From the NCBI GenBank assembly GCA_024686335.1, contig JAILCI010000044.1, positions 1-64,000 of the forward strand: a DNA stretch of 64,000 nucleotides, given 5' to 3'. Shown piece by piece: positions 1 through 8,354 of the stretch. The notes under the pieces were generated by a model that saw only the letters and a program-made list of their open reading frames with translations, had not been told where the DNA came from and ran no database searches. The stretch's first letter is position 1. Each line of letters opens with the position of its first letter. The stretch is from Bacteroidales bacterium (GTDB lineage Bacteria; Bacteroidota; Bacteroidia; Bacteroidales; WCHB1-69). The translations under genes and the position numbers were made by a program.

Positions 1-1
1 T

Positions 2-343
2 GCGATGGCCGAATTTGGTAACAGTCTCCCCTCCTACAAACAGATTGAGGAACTAATTGAAAAATGTGAGTGGGAATGGAATGATAAGAGAAATGACGGT
101 TACACGGTGACTGGTCCTAACGGCAAATCTATTTTCTTCCCCGTTATACGGAAGACTCGTGATTGCAACGGTGAGTGGTATGAAAACTTGCTCGGTGGTA
201 CTGTGCCTGGCGGTAGCTTTTGGTCTTCCATGAAAGAGGGAAATGGGAATGCATGGACTTTAAGATTCACATGGAATGGCAAGGATGTTGCCGAAAGCCA
301 AAGATGCAATTGGATTGGCGTTCGACTTGTGAAGAATAAATAA
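2..343 (+). CDS. C-terminal fragment of a probable surface protein (DUF1566/FISUMP-like end)
   Basis: The frame is open through the left window edge, so the ATG at position 5 is probably internal and only about 113 C-terminal residues are visible. The closing pattern FWSS, AWTLRF, R.N.IGVRLVK resembles the end of DUF1566 or Fibrobacter-type 'major paralogous' domains, which usually form the C-terminus of exported Bacteroidetes proteins. No signal peptide or anchor can be judged from this fragment. A strong hairpin terminator follows 15 bp after the stop codon. The family assignment is a pattern resemblance only; the protein's function is unknown. Confidence 0.5.
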   Translation, partial: AMAEFGNSLPSYKQIEELIEKCEWEWNDKRNDGYTVTGPNGKSIFFPVIRKTRDCNGEWYENLLGGTVPGGSFWSSMKEGNGNAWTLRFTWNGKDVAESQRCNWIGVRLVKNK

Positions 344-357
344 TGATATGAAATTTT

Positions 358-393
358 AAAAAAAGAGACGCACGTTGGTGCGTCTCTTTTTTT
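358..393. terminator. Bidirectional rho-independent terminator
   Basis: A 13-bp perfect stem (AAAAGAGACGCAC with GTGCGTCTCTTTT, loop GTTG) is flanked by A- and T-runs, so it can end the left-edge gene on + and the DUF362 gene on -. Confidence 0.85.
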
Positions 394-405
394 ATTCGAT
401 GATTA

Positions 406-425
406 AGACGTTCCATGGAACGTCT
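406..425. repeat. 20-bp perfect palindrome
   Basis: AGACGTTCCATGGAACGTCT is perfectly self-complementary and lies just downstream of the DUF362 stop codon. On the - strand it is preceded by GGGTAG, like other palindromes in this window with different arms (see findings). Confidence 0.7.
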
Positions 426-430
426 CTACC

Positions 431-1516
431 CTATTTTACGAATGGTTTCAGATCTTTGGCAGCCTCTTCAGCGGTGATGCGTTTGCCACCATTGTCGAGG
501 TCGATAATAACGTAACGATCATGGCCCATGCCGAGCTCTTTCATATAGCTGAGCTGTCGCAAGCCGTGGCGACTCTCAATACGTTCTACCATATCGTGAT
601 GCTCCTCAGCAGTCATAGCGTAGATAATGTCGACGCATGCCTGGTCGATAGCCAGAAGATCGGTAGAAGAGAGAATGCCCACATTAGGCGTTACAACGGG
701 TTCAGCTTCCAGACCTTCACAGTCGCATGATACAGACATATTGCGCATCACGTTCACATAGCAAACTTTCTCCCCAAAATAGTCGATGGTGGCTTTTGTG
801 GACTCGGTCATTCTCTCCATGAACTCCTCTTCGGCGATGTCCCACTGGTTAGGTTGGCCTGGAGTAGTATGGATCCAAGCCTTGCCCACGCGACCGTCGG
901 CACAACCGATACCAATGTTCTTGTTACTACCACCAAAACCGCCTTGTGTATGACCTTTGAAATGGGTTAATGCTACTAAAGAGTTGTAGTTTGTCAAGTG
1001 ACTGCCCATAGACATACGCTCGAACCATTTGCCGCCTTTTACAGGTAGTGTCACAGTGTCCTCTTCGTCGAGAATATCTACAGGACAGAATGTCCAACCG
1101 TTGACTTTCAAGGTGTTGCGATGCAGTTCGGTCGTGTAGCGATCACCCTCATAATAGGTGTTGGTCTCGATGATATTAGCACCTTGCAAGTCCTTTTCCA
1201 TCAAAGCCTTCACCCACTCACTCGGGATAATATTAGGACCGTTCTGTTCGCCGGTATGGAGTTTTACTCCCACTTTGCCGGAGATTCTGCCGTTAACTTT
1301 CTCATACGCTTTGATGAGACCTTCGGCGGAAAGGTCGCGAGTAAAATAAACGACGGCCTCATCGCCAGTGCGTTGGTCGTAGGGCACATACTTGTTACCA
1401 TCAGTGCCGGGAACGGGATCTTTAACCATAGTTTCTTGATTTTCTGATTTTTGCGCTTTGCCACTACATCCAGCCAGAATAAGGGCTGCTAGGGCGAGGA
1501 TAAATGTTCTTTTCAT
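431..1516 (-). CDS. DUF362 domain lipoprotein
   Basis: A 361-residue protein starting MKRTFILALAALILAGC; the LAGC lipobox predicts a lipoprotein with Cys17 as the lipidated residue. The body carries DUF362-type sequence, with the glycine-rich stretch HFKGHTQGGFGGSNKNIGIG near the middle. DUF362 proteins are often iron-sulfur or ferredoxin-linked, but no classical 4Fe-4S ferredoxin motif is visible here, so the reaction is unknown. The ORF track starts at 1561, but a TAnnTTTG promoter box at 1536-1543 lies downstream of that start, which makes the MKRT start at 1516 far more likely. The gene is divergent from the AraC regulator, which may control it (inference). Confidence 0.8.
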   Translation of the reverse strand: MKRTFILALAALILAGCSGKAQKSENQETMVKDPVPGTDGNKYVPYDQRTGDEAVVYFTRDLSAEGLIKAYEKVNGRISGKVGVKLHTGEQNGPNIIPSEWVKALMEKDLQGANIIETNTYYEGDRYTTELHRNTLKVNGWTFCPVDILDEEDTVTLPVKGGKWFERMSMGSHLTNYNSLVALTHFKGHTQGGFGGSNKNIGIGCADGRVGKAWIHTTPGQPNQWDIAEEEFMERMTESTKATIDYFGEKVCYVNVMRNMSVSCDCEGLEAEPVVTPNVGILSSTDLLAIDQACVDIIYAMTAEEHHDMVERIESRHGLRQLSYMKELGMGHDRYVIIDLDNGGKRITAEEAAKDLKPFVK

Positions 1517-1535
1517 TATTTGATATTTTGAGATG

Positions 1536-1543
1536 CAAAAATA
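1536..1543 (-). promoter_or_regulatory. -7 box, DUF362 gene promoter
   Basis: TATTTTTG on the - strand, 20 bp upstream of the lipoprotein start; matches the Bacteroidetes TAnnTTTG consensus. Confidence 0.6.
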
Positions 1544-1627
1544 GAAAAAATGGATTATCAAGGTATGAAAGACGTCATGACAAAGTGAAAATAACTTCTC
1601 AGCAAAGTGGTTGAATAAGAAAAAATA

Positions 1628-1635
1628 TACTTTTG
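1628..1635 (+). promoter_or_regulatory. -7 box, araC-type regulator promoter
   Basis: TACTTTTG, 20 bp upstream of the ATG at 1656; matches the Bacteroidetes TAnnTTTG consensus. Confidence 0.65.
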
Positions 1636-1655
1636 CATACTAATTCACATAAAAT

Positions 1656-2504
1656 ATGGCAAATAAACTGATTTACACCACGGTGGATGGCAATATGCAA
1701 GTGGAACATTATAGCGACCATATTCATCTTTGTCGCATCAGCGAAGGAGGCACATGCAACACTGTCGTTCGAGAGAATATGCTAGTGTATGTCTATTCAG
1801 GCGAGGTGGATTTTATGGTTGGCGGTCATACAACCACATTGCGCCCGGGAGGGACCTACCTGCTGCGTCGCAATCATAAAGCACAGAAGCGTGCTCACAC
1901 AGGACCGCATGGCGAACCGATGGAGGGAATGTTCATCTATCTGCCCCAGCGTATGATGCGTCGTTTAGCACAAGAATTGCGCATAGACTTATCGGATGTC
2001 AAGAGTTGGGGACGTAACCGATCTTTTGTGTTATTGCCTGAAAACCCGATGCTAGACCACTTCTTTGCCTCTCTGCGGAGTTATTTCTCCTATGACAATT
2101 TCCCATCTGAGAAACTGTTTGATGTGCGTGTGATGGAATTGGTGCTCACAGTGCTGGAAATCAAGCCAGAGTTGAAATCTGTATTGTTTGATTTTACAGA
2201 AATTGGGAAGATAGACATTGCCCAGTTTATGGAAAACAATTACACCAGTGTTTTATCCCTTAACGATTATGCTCACTTCACCGGTCGGAGTCTATCTGCT
2301 TTCAAAAAGGAGTTTTCTGAGATATATGGTATGCCGCCAATGCGTTGGATAATTGAGCGTCGGTTAGAAGAGGCCCATCGTCTTATAACTGCCGGACGGA
2401 AACCTAAGGATGTGTATACGGAGGTCGGTTTCAAGAATTTGAGTCATTTTTCGAAGGCTTTCAAGCAGAAGTTTGGCATAGCGCCATCTGAAGTTTGCCG
2501 ATAG
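1656..2504 (+). CDS. AraC family transcriptional regulator
   Basis: A 282-residue cytoplasmic DNA-binding regulator. Residues 1-110 look like a cupin sensor domain (VYSGEVDFMVGGHTTTLRPGG is typical of a beta-barrel ligand pocket). Residues about 185-282 hold the two helix-turn-helix motifs of AraC/XylS proteins, with the characteristic end VYTEVGFKNLSHFSKAFKQKFG followed by P-S-E. The effector cannot be read from the sequence. The gene has its own promoter box and is transcribed divergently from the DUF362 lipoprotein gene and 42 bp ahead of a DMT permease gene; either neighbour may be its target (inference). Confidence 0.9.
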   Translation: MANKLIYTTVDGNMQVEHYSDHIHLCRISEGGTCNTVVRENMLVYVYSGEVDFMVGGHTTTLRPGGTYLLRRNHKAQKRAHTGPHGEPMEGMFIYLPQRMMRRLAQELRIDLSDVKSWGRNRSFVLLPENPMLDHFFASLRSYFSYDNFPSEKLFDVRVMELVLTVLEIKPELKSVLFDFTEIGKIDIAQFMENNYTSVLSLNDYAHFTGRSLSAFKKEFSEIYGMPPMRWIIERRLEEAHRLITAGRKPKDVYTEVGFKNLSHFSKAFKQKFGIAPSEVCR

Positions 2505-2530
2505 AGAAATCAGCATGCCCGGAATTTTTC

Positions 2531-2538
2531 TATTTTTG
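2531..2538 (+). promoter_or_regulatory. -7 box, DMT permease promoter
   Basis: TATTTTTG ends 8 bp before the ATG at 2547. Transcription would start almost at the start codon, suggesting a leaderless or very short-leader mRNA. Confidence 0.5.
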
Positions 2539-2546
2539 CCGCCCAA

Positions 2547-3410
2547 ATGATCTACCTCATATTAGCCATAGTATTCTCTGCTGGTGTCTTTGTCACCATG
2601 CGCTTCTTCAAGCGCTTTGAATTGGACAATCACCAGGCTTTGATGTGGAACTATGTCTTCGCCACCATCACAGGATTTTTGATTTGCAAACGTTTTGACA
2701 CAATTCCCCAGTTAGTCAGCGAGCCGTGGTTTGGACTCTCTATTTTAACAGGTTTTTGGTTCATCTTCACATATCTGCTCATGACAGCCTCCACACAGAC
2801 TTCGGGGGTTACCATCACTTCTCTTTCCAGTAAGCTGTCTGTGGTACTGCCCACTTTAGCTGGTGTTTTTATTTTTCAGGAACAGTTGAATCCGACAGTT
2901 GCCACCGGCATCATTTTAGCTCTAGTAGCTTTAGCCTTGGTGGTGGGTGGAAAAGATAATGCGAATGATAATATCCACAAAACCAGCTGGTTATTACCAA
3001 TTCTCATCTTTTTTGGCACCGGCACGGGCGATATTTTGATGAAACTCAACGAACAACGCAATGTTGCCGACAATATGGGTTTCATGATTGCTTTCATCTA
3101 TCTGATAGCCCTATTATTCGGAATTATCTTGGTAGTCTACGATCTGGTGAAAGGGAAATCCAAATGGCAAAACAAGAGCATTCTTGGAGGAATTGCTTTG
3201 GGTGTCATCAACTTCTTCTCCACATTCTGCATTTTCAACGCTATGCGCTTTTTCGACAATGTAGTGCTTTTCCCTATCTATAATATCGGAGTCGTCTGCC
3301 TTACCGCACTTATCGGCTGGCTTCTTTTCAAGGAAAAACTTACTTGGAAAAACTACTTGGGACTTGCTATCGCTATTATTGCAGTAGTACTGATTACGGT
3401 AAAACATTAA
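2547..3410 (+). CDS. EamA/DMT superfamily permease
   Basis: A 287-residue inner-membrane protein with about ten hydrophobic segments in the two-times-five arrangement of EamA (drug/metabolite) transporters. The repeat boundary is the charged stretch near residues 131-147 (GGKDNANDNIHKTSW). The late first-half segment SSKLSVVLPTLAGVFIFQEQLN and its second-half counterpart YNIGVVCLTALIGWLLFKEKLTWKNYLG are typical of this family, each with the conserved F-x-E-x-L/K-L element. Substrate specificity cannot be inferred. It follows the AraC gene by 42 bp but has its own promoter-like box very close to its start. Confidence 0.85.
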   Translation: MIYLILAIVFSAGVFVTMRFFKRFELDNHQALMWNYVFATITGFLICKRFDTIPQLVSEPWFGLSILTGFWFIFTYLLMTASTQTSGVTITSLSSKLSVVLPTLAGVFIFQEQLNPTVATGIILALVALALVVGGKDNANDNIHKTSWLLPILIFFGTGTGDILMKLNEQRNVADNMGFMIAFIYLIALLFGIILVVYDLVKGKSKWQNKSILGGIALGVINFFSTFCIFNAMRFFDNVVLFPIYNIGVVCLTALIGWLLFKEKLTWKNYLGLAIAIIAVVLITVKH

Positions 3411-3456
3411 TGTTAAGCACTATGCAGCATTCAGAGATTTCTCATCCTGCGATGCT

Positions 3457-4152
3457 TTAACACTCTTTCCTTCCTTTAAAAAAAGGGCAACGAATGCCAA
3501 TGCACTGATTGTTTTGTGAAGAATAGGTACAGACAATCTTATCGGCTTTCATCTCTATGTTGAAATGTTCCTTCACAAACTCAATTGCGGACAATATAGA
3601 GAGGTATGAGTCTCGTTTACAGCAGCGCGGGCCTCCGATGTCAGCAATAGCATTCAGAGAACGAGCAGTCATCTTATGCGACAGGGCAAAGGGTTCCTGC
3701 GCTAGAGGTGTCGATTTGGTGATGATGGAGACAAACATCCCGGAACTGATTCCCGCTCCACAGGCACCCCAGAACCCACACGCGCCTCCTGGCACTTTTT
3801 TTCCTCGACTAATCATTTCTGACAAAGCAACTGGCAAGTCGATGTCGCCACCAGCATTCCGATAAGCAGTAAGCAGGGCCGCACCTACCATCACATGGTG
3901 CTCCGGACCGTGCGTGTGACAGAATGGCATTGCCATCATCTTCTGGATAATTTCAATAGGATTGATGGAGGTCTCCACAAGACAGAGTCCCGTAATCATA
4001 TCTAAACCGGCAGTATGACATTCGTCACACACATAGTGACCTTTGACACAACGAGTTTTGCTATCTATCTTTCGATGGCAGATAACACATTCCATTGGTT
4101 CACTGTTTTCTAAATATTCCAGTGGCGCACCACAGATCAGACATTCATCCAT
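3457..4152 (-). CDS. DUF5714 family cysteine-rich protein
   Basis: A 231-residue soluble protein with an N-terminal cluster of CxxC pairs (CLIC, CVIC, CDEC in the first 50 residues) that should bind zinc as a rubredoxin-like knuckle. The C-terminal half carries further cysteines in GGPRCCKRDS and CIGIRCPFF. The middle contains the conserved GGACGFWGACGAGISSG segment. This pattern fits DUF5714, a family of unknown function. It is the last gene of a three-gene - strand operon (11 bp after the GIY-YIG gene). The many conserved cysteines suggest metal or redox chemistry, but no reaction can be assigned. Confidence 0.75.
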   Translation of the reverse strand: MDECLICGAPLEYLENSEPMECVICHRKIDSKTRCVKGHYVCDECHTAGLDMITGLCLVETSINPIEIIQKMMAMPFCHTHGPEHHVMVGAALLTAYRNAGGDIDLPVALSEMISRGKKVPGGACGFWGACGAGISSGMFVSIITKSTPLAQEPFALSHKMTARSLNAIADIGGPRCCKRDSYLSILSAIEFVKEHFNIEMKADKIVCTYSSQNNQCIGIRCPFFKGRKEC

Positions 4153-4163
4153 ATTCTTTAATA

Positions 4164-4490
4164 CTATAATTGTTCAAAAATCTCTTTTTGTTTATCAGTT
4201 GAAATCCGTTTTGCCACACCGTTAATAGGCAATTCTGAAATGGATTCCGGATTGGCTATCAATGCGTCCTTTTGCTTTCGTGTCAGCCGTTTTATGCGAT
4301 ATTCCAGCTGACAGGCTGTCACTTTGTCTTCTGTCTGCCATATACAGCGAATCAACTTCATTGGATGACTTCGGGTATACTTGGCACAACCGGGCAGACG
4401 ATGATAGTGTTCTTTCAGTCGAGCCACCACATCCTTGGCTATACCTGTGTAAAGGCTTCCGTCGGTACACTCAATAATATAGACAAACAT
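4164..4490 (-). CDS. GIY-YIG domain protein (UPF0213/YhbQ type)
   Basis: A 108-residue single-domain GIY-YIG protein. The N-terminus MFVYIIECTDGSLYTGIAKDV holds the Y-I-I and Y-T-G-I core, followed by the conserved arginine in ARLKEHYHR and the glutamate in ACQLEYRIKRLTR. Stand-alone proteins of this size are UPF0213-type putative nucleases, and their biological substrate is not settled. It lies 5 bp downstream of the acetyltransferase fusion and 11 bp upstream of the DUF5714 gene, so the three are almost certainly co-transcribed, although no shared function is evident. Confidence 0.85.
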   Translation of the reverse strand: MFVYIIECTDGSLYTGIAKDVVARLKEHYHRLPGCAKYTRSHPMKLIRCIWQTEDKVTACQLEYRIKRLTRKQKDALIANPESISELPINGVAKRISTDKQKEIFEQL

Positions 4491-4495
4491 GATCC

Positions 4496-5605
4496 CTATT
4501 CTTTCGCTTGCGATTCTGATGGGAGGTTCTCCCAGAATTGTCTTAACTCATCGATGATCTCATCGTAATTTTCCTGTGTAAACTCTCCTTCGCCGAGCAG
4601 CATTATAGTATAGTCTATACCTTCAAAACTCTTGGCTGTCGGGGTATCTTTAAAACCGTTTCTTTTGTAGAAATTGTACCTTCGAAGACGTTGTTCTAAA
4701 TTAGGACAGTCTTTCTGAGCAGGCGACTCTATATCGATAACCATCGGTTGGTCAGCATGTTGAGCAATCAGACTAGACAATATCATTTGGCCATAACCTT
4801 TCCCTCGCAATTCTTCGCAAACGGCGAAATACCATCCCCAGTCGAAGTCTTGGCGTTTCAGTACCATCGTTAACCCGACAAATTTTTCTTGATCATAATA
4901 GACGGTGAAATCAATCGGTATAGTCTTCATGAGTTCTTTGATATCATCGTAAGGAATTTGCTCCTCTGGAGGAAAAGCACTCTCATAGAGGCTTCTAAAT
5001 TCCACATTGTCAATGTTGGATGAGGTTATCTTGACAGTTCTGAGGTCATTGTGAATACTCTTAATGACTTTACAGGGATTCCCAACGGCAATTGAACCAG
5101 AAGGGATATCTGCAACTACAGCAGAACCAGCACCTATGGTCACATCATTACCGATAGTGACACCAGGCAAGATCGTCACGCTGCCGCCGATCCAGACGTT
5201 ATCGCCGATGGTGACGGGTCTCGCCCACTCGATTCTGGAGTTGCGTTCGACAGGGTCTGTGCTGTGACAGGCGGTATAGATACTGACATTGGGTCCGATG
5301 AAGCAGTCATCACCTATGGTCACACGTGCTTCATCAAGGATGGTGAAATTGAAATTGGCAAAGAAGCGCTTGCCTACCCGGATCTGTTTGCCGTAATCGC
5401 AATGAAACGGCTGGTTGACAATAATATCATCATCTCCTATGGAATCAAACAGATTGTGCAGTATCTCCTTCATCTTTCGCGTCTCAGAGGGACGCAAGGC
5501 ATTATATTCATGAATGATCTCCCTTGTCTCCATCAACTCTCGCGACAAATCTGGGTCAACAGCTGAATAGAACTGACCTGCCAACATTTTTTCTTTTTCG
5601 GTCAT
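4496..5605 (-). CDS. Sugar O-acetyltransferase (Maa/LbH) fused to a GNAT N-acetyltransferase
   Basis: A 369-residue two-enzyme fusion. Residues 1-190 match maltose/galactoside O-acetyltransferases: an N-terminal helical cap (EKEKMLAGQFY) and then a left-handed beta-helix with hexapeptide repeats, including the catalytic-histidine segment SIYTACHSTDP and the IGDNVWIGG coil. Residues about 195-369 form a GNAT domain with the acetyl-CoA-binding signature RGKGYGQ in motif A. Maa-like proteins normally end near 185-200 residues, so the second domain is a genuine extension. Both domains use acetyl-CoA; the acceptors are unknown. It is the first gene of an operon with GIY-YIG and DUF5714 genes. Confidence 0.85.
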   Translation of the reverse strand: MTEKEKMLAGQFYSAVDPDLSRELMETREIIHEYNALRPSETRKMKEILHNLFDSIGDDDIIVNQPFHCDYGKQIRVGKRFFANFNFTILDEARVTIGDDCFIGPNVSIYTACHSTDPVERNSRIEWARPVTIGDNVWIGGSVTILPGVTIGNDVTIGAGSAVVADIPSGSIAVGNPCKVIKSIHNDLRTVKITSSNIDNVEFRSLYESAFPPEEQIPYDDIKELMKTIPIDFTVYYDQEKFVGLTMVLKRQDFDWGWYFAVCEELRGKGYGQMILSSLIAQHADQPMVIDIESPAQKDCPNLEQRLRRYNFYKRNGFKDTPTAKSFEGIDYTIMLLGEGEFTQENYDEIIDELRQFWENLPSESQAKE

Positions 5606-5697
5606 AAGTGCTTAGATTTCTAATTGGCAGCAAAATTAAGAAAAATCTCGGAGATTGTGCCCCGGCAGTTCTCACAGATGGACCGGGATTCCTGTAG

Positions 5698-5717
5698 GGT
5701 CGATGCGTGCATCGACC
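5698..5717. repeat. Short palindrome with GTAGG prefix
   Basis: GGTCGATGC-GT-GCATCGACC forms a 9-bp perfect stem and is preceded by GTAG. A 21/24 relative in the opposite orientation lies at 30717-30740 (see findings). Confidence 0.65.
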
Positions 5718-5736
5718 ATGACCGAAGGGATGTGAC

Positions 5737-5781
5737 GGACGTATGATGCGTAAGCATACAAATAGCGTATGCGATACGTCC
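5737..5781. repeat. Imperfect hairpin downstream of fur
   Basis: The outer arms GGACGTAT/ATACGTCC are perfect, with an inner GCATAC/GTATGC stem. It starts immediately after the Fur-family stop codon and may act as the 3' end of the zntA-fur transcript, although there is no T-tract. Confidence 0.5.
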
Positions 5782-6219
5782 CTATGCATGCTTTTTTGCG
5801 CAGTCAGGACAGATCCCTTTTGCCACGTATTCTGCATCTTCCACTTGGAAACCTTCGGGCAATGTCACTTCGGGGAGGAGAATATCGGTAAGGCAGAATG
5901 TTTGGTGACAAATATGGCAAGTGAAGTGTACGTGTTTGATTTTCAATTGATTGTCGTCAAAATGAGCGAGACAGTACTTTTGGGAACCGCTACCATCATC
6001 GATGGCATCTAGGATATGGTTTTCTGTCATAAGGTTGAGGGTCCTGAACAGTGTGGATTTATCCACTGTCGGTAAGGATTCTTCCAGATCAGCAAGATTG
6101 AATGTTCCCGAGAATTCGCGATTGATAGTACGCAGAATGAGCAGGCGCACCGCTGTAATGCGGATGCCTGCTCTGCGTAGGATTTGTTCCTCAGATATAT
6201 TGCTTTTTGTTTGTTCCAT
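5782..6219 (-). CDS. Fur family metal-responsive repressor
   Basis: A 145-residue Fur-family regulator. Residues 1-85 form the winged helix (RITAVRLLILRTI and DKSTLFRTLNLMTENHIL); residues 86-145 form the dimerisation domain with the structural zinc site made of C101xxC104 and C137xxC140 and a His-rich stretch HVHF. It starts 1 bp after the stop codon of the heavy-metal ATPase gene, so the two form one operon. That context argues for zinc sensing (Zur-like) or another divalent metal rather than iron, but the metal cannot be read from the sequence. It may also control its own operon through the promoter at 8355. Confidence 0.88.
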   Translation of the reverse strand: MEQTKSNISEEQILRRAGIRITAVRLLILRTINREFSGTFNLADLEESLPTVDKSTLFRTLNLMTENHILDAIDDGSGSQKYCLAHFDDNQLKIKHVHFTCHICHQTFCLTDILLPEVTLPEGFQVEDAEYVAKGICPDCAKKHA

Positions 6220-6220
6220 A

Positions 6221-8311
6221 TCAGCAGTTTTTGATTCTTAAAGCTCTCATTGCGTTGAAGACGGCCAGGACAGTGACACCCACATCAGCAAATACGGCCA
6301 TCCACATCGTTGCGATGCCGAAAGCAGCGAGCAACAGGACAGCCACCTTAACTCCGATGGCGAACCATACGTTCTGACGAGCAATAGAAAGAGTGCGTCT
6401 TGCTATTCGTATAGCCAGTGCCACTTTAGTAGGTTTATCGTCCATCAGTACTACATCTGCGGCTTCTATTGCTGCATCGCTACCTAGTCCACCCATAGCT
6501 ATACCCACATCTGCTCTGGCAAGTACGGGTGCGTCATTAATGCCGTCACCGACAAAAGCCAGGCGACCACCATTTCCTTCTTTACTTAGAAGCTGCTCCA
6601 TATAATTAACCTTGTCTGCCGGCATCAATTCAAATTGAAAGTCGGTGATTTTCAGTTTTTTAGCAACATCTTCGGCAGTCTCTTTACGATCGCCAGTAAG
6701 CATGACGGTACGAGTAACCCCAAGTTGTTTGAGCCTTTGTATAGCCTCAGCGCTGTCTTCCTTGACGCGATCATTAATTACAATGTGTCCGGCATATTCT
6801 CCGTTGATGGCGACATGGATTATGGTGCCCTTTAGGTGACATTCATGCCATTTGGCTCCAATAGCTTCCATCATCTTAGAATTTCCCACGCACACCTGAT
6901 CATCACCAACACGAGCTTGAATACCTTGTCCGGCAACCTCTTCAATATTTTCTACCCTGCAGCCATCGGTAGCCTCATCGGGGAAAGCATCACGCAAGGC
7001 TGCCCCAATCGGGTGTGTGGAAAAGTGCTCCACATGTGCTGCCAAATGCAAAAGATGACGTTCATCGTATTTCTCGGGATGGACTGCTTCTACAGCGAAT
7101 TGCCCATGTGTCAGGGTGCCTGTCTTATCAAAGACTACAGTATCAACCTTAGCAAGCACGTCCATATAGTTGGAACCCTTGATAAGGATACCATTGCGGG
7201 ATGCTCCGCCGATACCACCAAAGAATGTAAGTGGCACACTGATGACTAGGGCACAAGGACAAGATACTATAAGGAACATCAAGGCGCGGTATAACCATGT
7301 TGGAAATACCGTAGCAAATTGGCCCGAGAAGATCGGTGGCAAAAGAGCGATAGCAACAGCGGCAAACACCACCACAGGAGTATAAATACGGGCAAAGCGG
7401 CTGATAAAAGTCTCGCTCTTAGACTTGTTATCATTGGCGCTTTCCACCAGTTTAATAATCTTCGAGACAGTGCTCTCTCCAAACGACTTGGTAGTACGTA
7501 CGCGGATGACACCAGAGATATTGACACATCCCGAGAGGACCTCATCACCTTCGCCAGCCTCACGCGGAAGGCTCTCGCCAGTCAGAGCAACTGTATTTAA
7601 CGAAGTTGTGCCTTCCAGGACCACACCATCGAGAGGGATTTTTTCACCAGGACGAACAACAATCGTTTCCCCGATTCCAACCTTTTCCGGGCTCACAGTC
7701 AACTCTTTACCATCACGTTCCACCGTGGCGGTGTCAGGACGAATCTGCATCAGGTGGGCAATGCTGTCGCGACTCTTGCCCTCGGCATAACCTTCAAATA
7801 GTTCACCGATTTGAAAGAAAAGCATGACGAAGACGGCTTCTGGGAACTGACTTTCAGCACCTGGCAGAAATCCCAGACAGAGTGCACCGATAGTAGCGAC
7901 TGACATTAGAAAATGTTCGTTAAAAGCCTCGCCATGCGCCAATCCTTCGACAGCCTCTTTGAGAGTGTCATAACCTATAAGAAGATATGGTACAAGGTAA
8001 ACGAGCAGTAGTTGCCATGTGGCCAAGTTGCAGAACTTCTCAATGAGAACGGCTATGATGAGCAACACGACTGTTGCCACGATACGAATAATCTGAGGTT
8101 TTAAGGAACCTTGGTGATGATGATGGTGGTGATGACTACAACCACATGATGCATGATGCTCATGATGATGACCACATTCGCATTCATCATCGTGATGATG
8201 ATGTTCATGTTCACACTCGTCATCATGGTGATGGTGGTGGTGGCAGCATTCGTTGTGAGACTCATGCACATGACATTCGGGGTCGTTTGTTCTATCTTCG
8301 TTGTGTTTCAT
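6221..8311 (-). CDS. zntA: Heavy-metal P1B-type ATPase, zinc/cadmium exporter with His-rich N-terminus
   Basis: A 696-residue P-type ATPase that exports divalent metal across the inner membrane. The CPC transport motif is seen in SCPCALVISVPL, the phosphorylation site in DKTGTLTHG, the HP locus in HFSTHPIGAAL and the hinge in GDGINDAPVLARADVG. Instead of the usual GMxCxxC metal-binding domain, residues 1-67 are an extreme His/Cys/Asp/Glu tract with several runs of six or seven histidines, suggesting zinc buffering or sensing. It is co-transcribed with the Fur-family gene 1 bp downstream. A TAnnTTTG box and a small palindrome lie upstream. Zinc specificity is inferred from family and context; cobalt or cadmium remain possible. 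Confidence 0.9.
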   Translation of the reverse strand: MKHNEDRTNDPECHVHESHNECCHHHHHHDDECEHEHHHHDDECECGHHHEHHASCGCSHHHHHHHQGSLKPQIIRIVATVVLLIIAVLIEKFCNLATWQLLLVYLVPYLLIGYDTLKEAVEGLAHGEAFNEHFLMSVATIGALCLGFLPGAESQFPEAVFVMLFFQIGELFEGYAEGKSRDSIAHLMQIRPDTATVERDGKELTVSPEKVGIGETIVVRPGEKIPLDGVVLEGTTSLNTVALTGESLPREAGEGDEVLSGCVNISGVIRVRTTKSFGESTVSKIIKLVESANDNKSKSETFISRFARIYTPVVVFAAVAIALLPPIFSGQFATVFPTWLYRALMFLIVSCPCALVISVPLTFFGGIGGASRNGILIKGSNYMDVLAKVDTVVFDKTGTLTHGQFAVEAVHPEKYDERHLLHLAAHVEHFSTHPIGAALRDAFPDEATDGCRVENIEEVAGQGIQARVGDDQVCVGNSKMMEAIGAKWHECHLKGTIIHVAINGEYAGHIVINDRVKEDSAEAIQRLKQLGVTRTVMLTGDRKETAEDVAKKLKITDFQFELMPADKVNYMEQLLSKEGNGGRLAFVGDGINDAPVLARADVGIAMGGLGSDAAIEAADVVLMDDKPTKVALAIRIARRTLSIARQNVWFAIGVKVAVLLLAAFGIATMWMAVFADVGVTVLAVFNAMRALRIKNC

Positions 8312-8327
8312 TTCTTTACAAGTATGG

Positions 8328-8342
8328 ACGTTCTACGAACGT
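8328..8342. promoter_or_regulatory. Palindrome in the zntA leader (possible operator)
   Basis: ACGTTC-TAC-GAACGT lies between the predicted transcription start and the zntA ATG. It could be a binding site for the co-encoded Fur-family protein or a leader hairpin; sequence alone cannot separate these. Confidence 0.4.
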
Positions 8343-8354
8343 TGAATTCGGGGG

